From assembly GCA_030430155.1 (NCBI GenBank), contig JAUIFV010000011.1, forward strand, positions 1 through 49,031: a stretch of DNA of 49,031 nucleotides, read 5' to 3'. A program made the translations under genes and the position numbers. The DNA comes from Gammaproteobacteria bacterium. Lineage in GTDB: Bacteria; Pseudomonadota; Gammaproteobacteria; Xanthomonadales; SZUA-5. This document shows, in pieces, positions 32,665 to 41,056 of the stretch (the stretch's first letter is position 1; each line of letters begins with the position of its first letter). The notes beneath the pieces were generated by a model. The model ran no database searches, was not told where the DNA came from, and saw nothing but the letters and a program-made list of their open reading frames with translations.

Positions 32665-34725
32665 ATGAGATGGCTAAAACCTTTGCTAACCGTTGTTGTG
32701 CTGGTTCTTATTTCAAGCGTCCTGGGTGTTTACAACGGTGTTGAGATACGCAAGCGTGTTTACCCGCAAAAGTTAAAGACATATTTGACCAGTTATTACC
32801 CGCATCATCTTGTCAGTCGGATTGTCGTCATGCAGCCCGGCTCACAACTTTACAACATTGAAGTCCTAGAGCGTTTAGATCGGTTATCAAGTTTTCACGA
32901 TAATGTTCTGAATAGGTATCTATATAAAAATCTGATTAGCAGCCTAACGGACGAGCAATTATCAGCAGTCGTCCTGAAAATTCCATTCGCCCAGAGAAAG
33001 ACATTCTTGCCGCTTTATTCAAGAGCGGCGAACTACCTCATGCGTTCTGTAGAGACGAAGGAGAATGCTTATAGCGAAAAACACCAACTGCAGAGCCTTA
33101 TCGAAATCATCTCAGGGGACGATGCACTCCAGCCGTTATACAACCATCTTATAAGTAGCAAACTAGAAGACATCATGTCGCCGTTCTATTTTGAATTGAT
33201 GATCGCCAGCATGGTTAAGAACGATCATCCAAAGTGGAACTTATTAACAGACCGATATATGTCCGCAAGTATTGATGCGAGCTCGAAAAAAGCGATCTAC
33301 CGAAAAGTATCCCGGTATGCCCGGCCAGATGCTTCATTGTTTGCCTTTATGAAGCGCCTTGCCGATGACGCTGGATTGCCTCCAGATGAGCGGCTTCTCT
33401 TCTTAATGCGTGTGATAGCGCTTCATCCACATGATAAGAAAATAATCTCTGAATTCAGGCGCGTAGTAACGGCGATACCTAGCACCAGCGACGAATACGA
33501 TTGGGAGCTGGGCGATAGCAGCTGGGCACAATCGTATTCAAGGCAACTGGATGAAAACATTGCTGAGGAGGTTTTTGAGCGAGTCATCTTCTTGTCAAGA
33601 GACATCAATCATGAAGTGACCGCTTCTGCGTTTCATTGGATTTTAGACAGAAACCCAGAGAAGGCCGTCAGTATTTATCGTCAAATTGTCGGTGATCAAG
33701 ATTCATCCCTGAGAAAAGCGATGATCGTTCTACTGGCTAGACACGACGTTTCCATACCGGTGGGTTCTATTGACTGGGCGTTTGTGGGCAGTCATCCGAG
33801 GCAAACTTTCTTTTGGCATAATTACGCTTATGTGTATGGTTCAGCGGCGACCGCGCTTTATGAGAAACTCTCAGGTCATGATTATCTCGGGACTGGGAAA
33901 AGGCTTCCACTCAAGAAAACGGCAAGTGTGCAGCAGTGGAAAGAATTTATTGACACTTATCCATGGCACCCCGGAACAGATGACGCTTACTTGCAACTTA
34001 TGAGTATCTATTTCCATGAGGCCAACTTTAGTGAATTCTGGTGGATTGTTAACCAATATGGCTCCCGGGTATTGGCTGATAGAGACAGCGACGAATATGT
34101 AGCCTTTATGGTTCGAGAGGCGCTCTTACTGGATAATGATTATGCTACACGATCGAGTTTTCATCGCTCCGCAGGTACATTGCTTCGAAACCCCATAGGA
34201 CAGATCATGCTGAATGGGCCAGATTCAAGGTTGCTGAGTTCATTGCGGTGGTTGCAACGAGAGAAAAATCGAAAATATCTGGCACTCATAAACGAAGATG
34301 CGAGAACAATCGAGGTCTACATCAATACCCTCAATGACTATTCCAATCTCGCTTCTTCGGCGAAATTTGAGTTCGTTGAAGACATTCAGCCTTCTCAGTT
34401 TTATTCGTTATTCTACGGCGTCAAGGCGCCACGGAATGTTGATGTCTCGCAATCCGAGAGTTTGCGCCGCGCACGCTTGCTAGCGAGAGCATCTCTGGCA
34501 GCCTGGGATCGCGAATGGCAGCAGGCTGATTTTTTTGGTCGCTCGCTATACAAACCCTTAGCTTATTGGATCGTAAAGCATGGACATTCATCAGAGATGG
34601 CGATTCTATTTAAGCCGGTTCTTGGTAGGCATTATAATCTGTTGGCGAATGTTGAATTAGAACGAATCAGTGATTGGCGCTACCGGCGGTTGGTGGAAAA
34701 TATCCACAGGACCCTGGGGAAATAG
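32665..34725 (+). CDS. Unrecognised 686-residue protein with an N-terminal membrane anchor (AT-rich island gene 1)
   Basis: I do not recognise the family. One hydrophobic segment (about 5-24) serves as signal anchor or uncleaved signal; the rest is soluble, helical and rich in aromatic and charged residues, with spacing reminiscent of TPR/HEAT-like helical repeats (for example the segments around 170-300 and 430-520). No catalytic motif is apparent. Codon use differs sharply from the neighbours, with about 40-45% GC and many A/T-ending codons, a sign of recent horizontal transfer. The ATG at 32665 begins MRWLKPLL. A second membrane protein starts one base after the stop, so the two very likely act together. 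The position next to transposase remnants fits an accessory, possibly defence-related, cassette; that is only inference. Confidence 0.75.
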   Translation: MRWLKPLLTVVVLVLISSVLGVYNGVEIRKRVYPQKLKTYLTSYYPHHLVSRIVVMQPGSQLYNIEVLERLDRLSSFHDNVLNRYLYKNLISSLTDEQLSAVVLKIPFAQRKTFLPLYSRAANYLMRSVETKENAYSEKHQLQSLIEIISGDDALQPLYNHLISSKLEDIMSPFYFELMIASMVKNDHPKWNLLTDRYMSASIDASSKKAIYRKVSRYARPDASLFAFMKRLADDAGLPPDERLLFLMRVIALHPHDKKIISEFRRVVTAIPSTSDEYDWELGDSSWAQSYSRQLDENIAEEVFERVIFLSRDINHEVTASAFHWILDRNPEKAVSIYRQIVGDQDSSLRKAMIVLLARHDVSIPVGSIDWAFVGSHPRQTFFWHNYAYVYGSAATALYEKLSGHDYLGTGKRLPLKKTASVQQWKEFIDTYPWHPGTDDAYLQLMSIYFHEANFSEFWWIVNQYGSRVLADRDSDEYVAFMVREALLLDNDYATRSSFHRSAGTLLRNPIGQIMLNGPDSRLLSSLRWLQREKNRKYLALINEDARTIEVYINTLNDYSNLASSAKFEFVEDIQPSQFYSLFYGVKAPRNVDVSQSESLRRARLLARASLAAWDREWQQADFFGRSLYKPLAYWIVKHGHSSEMAILFKPVLGRHYNLLANVELERISDWRYRRLVENIHRTLGK

Positions 34726-34726
34726 A

Positions 34727-35608
34727 ATGATCGTTTCTATAATCGCACTGGCGTTGTTCAGTCTGTTATGTTGTCTGATGATTTTTTACCTTTATGCGGC
34801 CGGCTCCAAAGGCAGAGACGGATCGATACGGAATGAGCTGAGAGTATTGATAGACGGTTTGGGTGATGCTGAAAAGAAAATCAATGCCCTGGTTGAACTA
34901 TCTAAGGTTTTAACGTCTCAAATTCCTTGGTGGGAAAGAAGTCTCTCGTCCATCGGCGTGATTGCGTTTGTTAGCATGACGCTTGCTACTACAGTGCAGA
35001 CTACCAAGTCTATTCTTACCGAGAGCAAACTTGTTGAAGTCAATACTGAAATGGACGAGCTGCAAAGTAAAATCGATAACGCCGAGAGTTTGATAAAGTC
35101 TATCGCAGATGTGACTCTCAAACAAAGGATTGCTCATGGTCTTCTTGACGAGGGCGGTGAGGAAATTTTGGAGCATCGTTTAGCGAGTCTGACTCAAAGA
35201 GAACGAATGACCGATACCGAGGCTTTGGAGGCCTACAGTATTGCAATGGCGCTAGGTCGGTATAAAAGTGCTGTCTCTATCATCGAAGGATATGAGACTT
35301 TGCTTACCTCTACTGGCCCCTCTGATCTCGTTTCGTTGGCAGAGTATTATTATTTGGTAGGGATTGAGGAGAAATCGTCAAATATGCTAGCGGATGTAAT
35401 GTTGAGGTCCGAACATTTGAGCCAAGGAGCGGAAATCAGAGCGATTATTCTAAGCGTTGGATTAAGAATGAATATTGAAAAGCCGGAGGCCATTCGTAAG
35501 GTTCAATCAATACTTAATGTCCCCGAGCCGAAGGCCAGGCAGGTTGTGGATGTGGGGCTTGCCGCGTTAGAAGAGGGCAGAGTGAAGCTGAGATCACAGA
35601 CAGAGTGA
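34727..35608 (+). CDS. Unrecognised two-helix membrane protein with coiled coil (AT-rich island gene 2)
   Basis: The 293-residue product has two hydrophobic helices, at about 3-24 and 73-90. Between them is a short charged helical stretch. After the second helix comes a predicted coiled coil (about 95-130, with heptad-like TEMDELQSKIDNAESLI) and then a helical C-terminal region from about 165 that reads like TPR-type repeats (EALEAYSIAMALGRY, SLAEYYYLVGIEE). The ATG at 34727 was chosen because GGGGA lies about eight bases upstream and it directly follows the stop of gene 1. Composition is AT-rich like gene 1. The two helices with a helical tail suggest a membrane scaffold or sensor for gene 1. 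No family name can be given. Confidence 0.75.
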   Translation: MIVSIIALALFSLLCCLMIFYLYAAGSKGRDGSIRNELRVLIDGLGDAEKKINALVELSKVLTSQIPWWERSLSSIGVIAFVSMTLATTVQTTKSILTESKLVEVNTEMDELQSKIDNAESLIKSIADVTLKQRIAHGLLDEGGEEILEHRLASLTQRERMTDTEALEAYSIAMALGRYKSAVSIIEGYETLLTSTGPSDLVSLAEYYYLVGIEEKSSNMLADVMLRSEHLSQGAEIRAIILSVGLRMNIEKPEAIRKVQSILNVPEPKARQVVDVGLAALEEGRVKLRSQTE

Positions 35609-35701
35609 AACGCGATCATGAAACGCCCCGACTTTCCCGGAGGCTCTTTCCCTTGAGAGGATGGGTAATCCCCCCATTTCTAACCACCACCAATAGTGGA
35701 G

Positions 35702-35800
35702 TCATGCAGCCATGGCGAGCTTTTGCCTTGGTGTGATGCCGCCGATGGCTGTGTTGGGTCGTTCGTTATTGTAGGTCCACTGCCATGCAGACGCTATTTG
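35702..35800 (-). pseudogene. IS3-family transposase (OrfB) C-terminal remnant
   Basis: On the minus strand the last ~32 codons before a TGA at 35702-35704 read W-Q-W-T-Y-N-N-E-R-P-N-T-A-I-G-G-I-T-P-R-Q-K-L-A-M-A-A in pieces. This is the typical end of IS3-family OrfB integrases, with the final catalytic-domain segment YNxxRPN. Nothing of the DDE core remains upstream; the sequence runs directly into another transposase remnant. Confidence 0.8.
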
Positions 35801-36133
35801 AGACACCCCGATTTGAGAGGGGCAGTCGCCCTCGGCGGCACCTGCGCTTCGATTCGCCCGCGCTTGCCGGGATGCAGCGCTCGGCCGGTCTGGTCGACCA
35901 GATCCAGATACTGGGCCTGGTTGATGGGTAGTAGCAGTTGCTGCGGATTGCCGAAGATGGGACCGAGCGGGTCAGCGACTTTGCGGCGATTGGCCTCGAT
36001 CGGCGCAATGCGCCGCTGCGCCGAGGTGTGATCACTGCCGGGCAGATCTTCGGCCATGCCGGCCCGTATCGGATTGAGGTCGACGTAGGTCATTGCCGAC
36101 AGGATCGCCGTCTCGTCTTCCAGTCGCTGGCAG
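35794..36133 (-). pseudogene. Second transposase remnant, C-terminal part
   Basis: About 110 codons on the minus strand contain CQRLEDETAILSAMTYVDLN followed by PIRAGMAE and SDHTSAQRRI, then QYLDLVDQTGRAL and HPGKRGRI. Those segments match the C-terminal portion of the large Y1/IS200-like transposase proteins common in gammaproteobacteria. The N-terminal catalytic half (HUH and Tyr motifs) is missing; upstream sequence in the same open frame (to 36624) does not look related. Confidence 0.7.
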
Positions 36134-36300
36134 TAGGGCAGGGTGCAACTGCGTAGCTGCAGGTAGCGGGTCGGTGGGCCAAGGCTGTGAGGTCGTTCGT
36201 TGCGTGTGTTCATGAGCAAATTCTTGTTCCTCGCCGGGAGCTGAGCAATTACGTTGGGAGGTAATTGCCGAGAGCTAGCCGTGTGGTGGAAGCTAGGCCC

Positions 36301-36666
36301 ATGACCAAACAGAGCAAGATGTTCGCCGCGCTCCTGAAGTTCTGGCGGGGCGAAGTGCTCACCCGGCTGCAGAGGGAGGTCTTGCAACGGCCCAATGATC
36401 AGCGGCTGGCGAAGGTCTTGGATGCGGCCCTGGACATGCCGGGCCTGCCAAAGGACTGGCGAGAGCCGGACCTCAATCAGGGCGCGCAGTCGGTTTTCCC
36501 TTTTCGCTTCAGGGTGGGCGAACACCGATTGGACTTCATCACGACCGTCACCAGTTTCAATACGCCGCGCAACGTGACGTTGGAGGAGTTGCGCATCGAA
36601 AGCTACTTCCCCGCCAATGCTCACACTGAGCAGCTGTGTTTGCAGTTGCTTTCGTCTCCGACCTGA
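36301..36666 (+). CDS. Fragment resembling the ligand-binding half of an MmyB-type XRE regulator
   Basis: The 121-codon product has a C-terminal stretch HRLDFITTVTSFNTPRNVTL followed by EELRIESYFPAN and H-T-E-Q-L-C-L-Q-L, which follows the pattern of the MmyB-like ligand-binding domain found after an XRE helix-turn-helix. No DNA-binding domain is present upstream, where the IS remnants lie, so this is probably a 5'-truncated gene. ATG at 36301 has no good ribosome-binding site. Assignment to the family is moderate. Confidence 0.5.
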   Translation: MTKQSKMFAALLKFWRGEVLTRLQREVLQRPNDQRLAKVLDAALDMPGLPKDWREPDLNQGAQSVFPFRFRVGEHRLDFITTVTSFNTPRNVTLEELRIESYFPANAHTEQLCLQLLSSPT

Positions 36667-36751
36667 TCCAATGGAGTCTAGCTCTATTGCATTCTGAACT
36701 CGCTCATCCCCCGAGGGCGAGTTTGCGGAGCCCTAGTTGCTACTCACCACA

Positions 36752-37962
36752 CTAGGCACCGGAAAGGCGTCGCCAGAGCCCTTCCAGTGAGCCCTGCTGA
36801 TAACGCGACAACCAAGAGCAGCTGAATCCGACCTGCAGTATCCAGACGCAAACGGTCATCAGCAGCAGTACGTCGTGGTCCAAGGAATCGAAGGGCGCGG
36901 CCTTGATTACATGGAAATACACAAAGAACAACAGCGAGTGCATGACGTAGTTGGTTAGCGCCATGCGGCCCACTGCCTCAATCGGCCGGCGCAATCGGTC
37001 GTTGCTGCGTCGGTAGAATAGTTGCGATGCAGCCAGGACGAATACGGACCCGATCGCACAGCCGCTGAGAAAGGTCACCCCGCGCAGACCCAGCTCCTTG
37101 GTGTAACCCAGGAACGGGCCGACCGTCTCATTGACTCCAATACGCGCGAGCGTTCCGTAGATCACCAACGGCGCGCTAATAGCGAGCGTCCACAACGCAA
37201 AGCGTCTGTAGAAGCGCGTGGAGCGCTCACCTTGGAGGATCCCCAGCCGAAAGATCGCCATACCGATCAGCATGAACCCAAACGCGTTCCAGATCCGGAA
37301 GTAGGGCAGGGCCGTCCATTGCAGGAACTGGTTGCGCCAAGCGTTGTACGCGAACAGATCTGCGTAGCTGCCAGCGTAGGCCTGGACGATGGTCGAAGGC
37401 GGTTCGCCGTAGTCCACCCACCACGAAAACAACAGTCTGAAGACCGTTGCGTCGTAAACCGCGGGCCACTGATTGAAGACCAGGTTGATTGCCTTCAGAA
37501 CGACGCCGAGGGCGATCAGACGCAGCGCTGAGACGTTTAGGAAGAACAGCAGAAAGGGCCCACAAACCGCGTAGGTGATCAGGATGTCGCCTGGCCAGAG
37601 CAGATAGCGTGTGCGATGCCGATGAGCAGCAGCGCCGCCATCCTTCGCAGATGGCGGACGCGGAAGGCTTGCGCAGACTCGCTGCGTTCGGCGATCAGCA
37701 ACACGCCAGCGCCGAACAGCATGCAGAAGATCGGCAGAAAACGCTGATCAAATAGCAAATATTGGATCAGCCAGGCCGCCACGCTCAGGGTGTCGGGGTC
37801 GTGCACCCGGGACATGGAATCGCCGGCGTGCCAGGGGATGTTCGCAACCAGCATGCCGAGTACGGCGACGCCGCGCAGAAAGTCCAGATAGCGAAGCCGC
37901 GTCGCGGGTTGGTCTGCTTCGAGCAGTCCAGACGCAGTTGTCTTGTTGTCGATGACGCTCAA
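36752..37962 (-). pseudogene. DUF418 membrane protein with a frameshift
   Basis: A ~400-codon multi-pass membrane protein. The N-terminal part carries R-L-R-Y-L-D-F-L-R-G-V-A-V-L-G and F-L-P-I-F-C-M-L-F-G-A-G; the middle has YLLWPGDILITYAV; the C-terminal half has the DUF418 domain with P-I-E-A-V-G-R-M-A-L-T-N-Y and later helices. Near 37601-37607 the frame changes: LLIGIAH continues as A-I-C-S-G-Q-A-T-S-stop, whereas YLLWPGDIL is in another frame. Adding one base restores H-R-Y-L-L-W. Start codon uncertain: TTG at 37962 gives the family's usual length, with no clear ribosome-binding site. Mutation or sequencing error are both possible. Confidence 0.75.
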
Positions 37963-38430
37963 CGATCTGGTGGAGCAGATTGGGGAACTGCTCCCAAATT
38001 GGCGTCGGAGCAACGAGGACGAAGAGAATGGGAGACCCCGATCAGCGAGAGGCGGTCAGTCCGGTGTAGTCAACGCAGGGGCAGGAACGTAGAGGACCAC
38101 CAACTTGCCGAGAAACAGCGAGCAGAACGTGGTTTATCCATTATTTGACATAATACACATTAGGCGTAGTAGTTAGGATCGCGGTATGTGGGCCGAGGCT
38201 TGCGCCCCGAGACGCTTCGTCATCCGTGAGCCCAGCCCTCAAGCGCCGCGGTAGCCACGCTTCGAGTCCTGTGCCGTGCCGAAACTCGAGGTTGTCGGTG
38301 ATACTGCCCCCAAGCCCCGTGAACCCACGTCCACACAATGATTTAGCGCATTTTGACTTTGGCTCTGCTGCAAAGCGGAGTACTCTGCATGACGCGTGAA
38401 AGAAAAGCAGTCGTATTCGCGGGAGGGGGA
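37963..38430. other. Intergenic region upstream of the c-di-GMP protein
   Basis: No convincing gene is seen in these ~470 bases. TTGACA at 38145-38150 followed after 16 bases by TAGTAG at 38167-38172 is a weak candidate plus-strand promoter for the gene at 38431. The rest shows no strong hairpin or repeat by eye. Confidence 0.35.
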
Positions 38431-41025
38431 ATGCCGCAAATTTTGCTGATCGAGGCATCGGCGACACGTCGTCGGGCGCTGTCGACCATGCTTTCCGGCA
38501 AGGGCTTCGAGCTGAGCGTAGTGTCCAGCTACGGGGCTGCGCTGGAACTGCTGGCCAATCCCCAGCAGGCGAATTGCGAAGCGATCGTGGTCAGCTGGCC
38601 GGAGTATTCCGATCATCGCGCCGACGATCTGTTTGCGATGCTGCGTGCGCGCTCCTGGCAGGCCATTCCGGTGCTGGTATTGGCCGACTCCACCGACGGC
38701 GGTGCGGTCAACTGGCTGATGAAGCGACCCGCCAGTGCCCTACTCCTTTGGAGCGACTATTCGGATGCGCCGCAGGCGCTTTCGAAGCTGCTCAATCCTA
38801 CCGAGGAGGTAGAGGAGGACAGCAGCGACAAGACGCAGACCCAATTGCGGGTGCTGTTCGTTGACGACTCGCCCACGGTTCGTGTGGCCTTCAAACGCTT
38901 GCTCACCAACGAGGGATTCAGAGCCGAAGTCGCCTCCAGCGCCGAGGAAGGCTATGAAAAGGCGCTCAGTCAGCCTTTTGATATCGCCATCGTCGATTAT
39001 TTCATGCCCGGCGACAACGGCGCCGTACTGGTACGCAAACTGCGTGACAACCCAACCACTTCGACCATCCTCAGCGCGATCATCACCGGCACCTATGCCG
39101 ACCGGGTGATCACCGAGTCGCTCAGCGCTGGCGCGGTCGAGTGCATGTTCAAATCCGAGGCCAGAGAGCTGTTCCTGGCCCGGTTGCGCTCCTTGTCTCG
39201 CACTGTCCTGGACCGAACCGCAATCGACAACGAGCGCCGTCGCCTGCACGGCATTCTCAACTCGGTTGGTGAAGGCGTCTACGGGGTCGATCCGCGCGGC
39301 AATATCCAGTTCATCAACCCGGCGGCATTGGATCTGCTCGGCTATCCGCTGGACATGGATCTGCAGAGCAAGAATGCCGCCACCCTGATTCACTATGCCT
39401 TCGAAGACGGCACCCGCATTCCGCGCCAAGCCTGCTTTCTGAGCCAGTGCTATCAAAACGGTAACCAGGTTTCGGCCTGGCAAACGGTGTTCTGGCACCA
39501 GAACGGCTATGCCATTCCTGTTGAATGCACGGTATATCCGCTGGATATCGACGGTCGCCGCGAAGGCGCGGTGGTCGCCTTCCGCGATGTGTCGCAACGG
39601 CGCATTCTTGAAGAAGAGCTGCGCTGGGCGGCCAGCCATGATTCGCTGACCAAGCTGCACAATCGCGGGCATTTCGAGCTGGCGCTGCAGCAGGAAGTAC
39701 AGCGTTTGCGCCGTTCCGATCAGCAGAGCCTGCTGCTGTTCGTGGACATCGACCGCTTCAAGTACATCAACGACACCGCCGGCCACGGTGCTGGCGATCA
39801 GCTGCTGGTGGAGTGCAGTCGGCGTTTGAAGAGCCGCTTGCGTCAATCCGACAGCCTGGCCCGAATGGGCGGTGATGAGTACGCATTGATCCTGCGCAAT
39901 GTCGGTGGCGGTGATGTTTCGGTGATCGCCGATGAGTTCCGCAAGTCACTGTGCAATGAGGTCTTCAGCTACGGCGAGAAGAGCTATCGGATCACGGCCA
40001 GCGTCGGCGTGGCGGTGATGGACCGCTCCGCCGTGTCGCCCAGCGACGTGATGGCCAACGCCGACATCGCCTGCCACATCGCCAAGAACCTGGGCCGCAA
40101 CCAGATCCACGTCTACAGCGCTGACAACGACGAGCGCGCCAGCATGGATGTGGAATTGAACTGGTCGGCGCGACTGGAAGAAGCACTTAATAATGATCTG
40201 TTCGTGCTTTGCTACCAGCCGATCATGCCGGCAGTGGCGGTCGAGTATGAACACTTGCCGGAGCAGGATGGCGCGCTATGGAATCGCTACCTGCGCAAAA
40301 ACGTCGGTAAGAAGATCTACTACGAAGTGCTGCTGCGGATGCGCAGCGCTGAAGGTGAGTTTGTTGCTCCAAATGCCTTCCTGCCAACCGCCGAACGCTA
40401 CAACATGATGCTGGATATCGATCGCTGGGTGATCGACCAGTCCTTCCGGGCGCTCAAGGAAGCCAATGCGGAGGGTCACCAGATCGGACTCTCGATCAAT
40501 CTGTCGGCGCAGTCCCTGGGTGCCAACGGCATCGGCGGCTACGTCACCGACAAGCTGATCGAGTACAACATCGAGCCGGCGATGGTGACTTTTGAAGTGA
40601 CCGAAACCAAGGCCGTCACCAATCTCAACGAGGCCCGCGAGCTGATCACCCAATTGCGCGCGCTGGGCTGTCGCTTCGCCCTGGATGATTTTGGCTGCGG
40701 TTTCTCATCCTTCACTCATTTGAAGCACCTGGACGTGGACTATCTGAAGGTCGACGGCAGCTTCACCCAGGGGTTGTTGGATGATCCGGTCGACAAGGCC
40801 GTGGTCAGCGCCATCAACAACATCGCCCACTCGGTCGGTAAGCGCACTGTAGCCGAGTACGTCGACAAGCCGGAGGTGCTCGACGCATTGCGCGAATGCG
40901 GCGTCGACTTCCTGCAGGGCTATTACATCGGACGGCCCCGCCCCACTCTGCTGCAGGCGCTGCCGCAGCTGGAAGTGGTGGGCGACGACAAGGCCGTTGA
41001 TGCGCCCATAGCCCAGGCTGGATGA
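38431..41025 (+). CDS. REC-REC-PAS-GGDEF-EAL cyclic-di-GMP signalling protein
   Basis: The 864-residue cytosolic protein has five domains. REC1 (1-125) lacks the phosphoacceptor Asp and is degenerate. REC2 (about 145-265) has FVDDS and phosphoacceptor Asp189 in IVDYFMPGDNG. A PAS domain follows (about 275-395). The GGDEF domain (about 400-560) has GGDEY at 480-484 and an RxxD inhibitory site five residues before it. The EAL domain (about 575-845) has E-V-L-L-R (632-636), QSLG, ETKA, DDFG and KVDG segments. Both c-di-GMP synthesis and hydrolysis motifs look usable, though EVL replaces EAL. The layout resembles FimX-type regulators. ATG 38431 follows GGGAGGGGGA closely and is preferred over TTG 38353 and ATG 38389, which are in frame. 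Domain boundaries are estimates. Confidence 0.93.
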   Translation: MPQILLIEASATRRRALSTMLSGKGFELSVVSSYGAALELLANPQQANCEAIVVSWPEYSDHRADDLFAMLRARSWQAIPVLVLADSTDGGAVNWLMKRPASALLLWSDYSDAPQALSKLLNPTEEVEEDSSDKTQTQLRVLFVDDSPTVRVAFKRLLTNEGFRAEVASSAEEGYEKALSQPFDIAIVDYFMPGDNGAVLVRKLRDNPTTSTILSAIITGTYADRVITESLSAGAVECMFKSEARELFLARLRSLSRTVLDRTAIDNERRRLHGILNSVGEGVYGVDPRGNIQFINPAALDLLGYPLDMDLQSKNAATLIHYAFEDGTRIPRQACFLSQCYQNGNQVSAWQTVFWHQNGYAIPVECTVYPLDIDGRREGAVVAFRDVSQRRILEEELRWAASHDSLTKLHNRGHFELALQQEVQRLRRSDQQSLLLFVDIDRFKYINDTAGHGAGDQLLVECSRRLKSRLRQSDSLARMGGDEYALILRNVGGGDVSVIADEFRKSLCNEVFSYGEKSYRITASVGVAVMDRSAVSPSDVMANADIACHIAKNLGRNQIHVYSADNDERASMDVELNWSARLEEALNNDLFVLCYQPIMPAVAVEYEHLPEQDGALWNRYLRKNVGKKIYYEVLLRMRSAEGEFVAPNAFLPTAERYNMMLDIDRWVIDQSFRALKEANAEGHQIGLSINLSAQSLGANGIGGYVTDKLIEYNIEPAMVTFEVTETKAVTNLNEARELITQLRALGCRFALDDFGCGFSSFTHLKHLDVDYLKVDGSFTQGLLDDPVDKAVVSAINNIAHSVGKRTVAEYVDKPEVLDALRECGVDFLQGYYIGRPRPTLLQALPQLEVVGDDKAVDAPIAQAG

Positions 41026-41056
41026 ACGAGGCCTTGTCTGCTGAACGGCGCTGTCC

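Noticed and set aside
36697-36723. AACTCGC/GCGAGTT hairpin as terminator between the MmyB fragment and the DUF418 gene
   Set aside because: A 7-bp stem with a 13-base loop and no T run on either strand is too weak to call.
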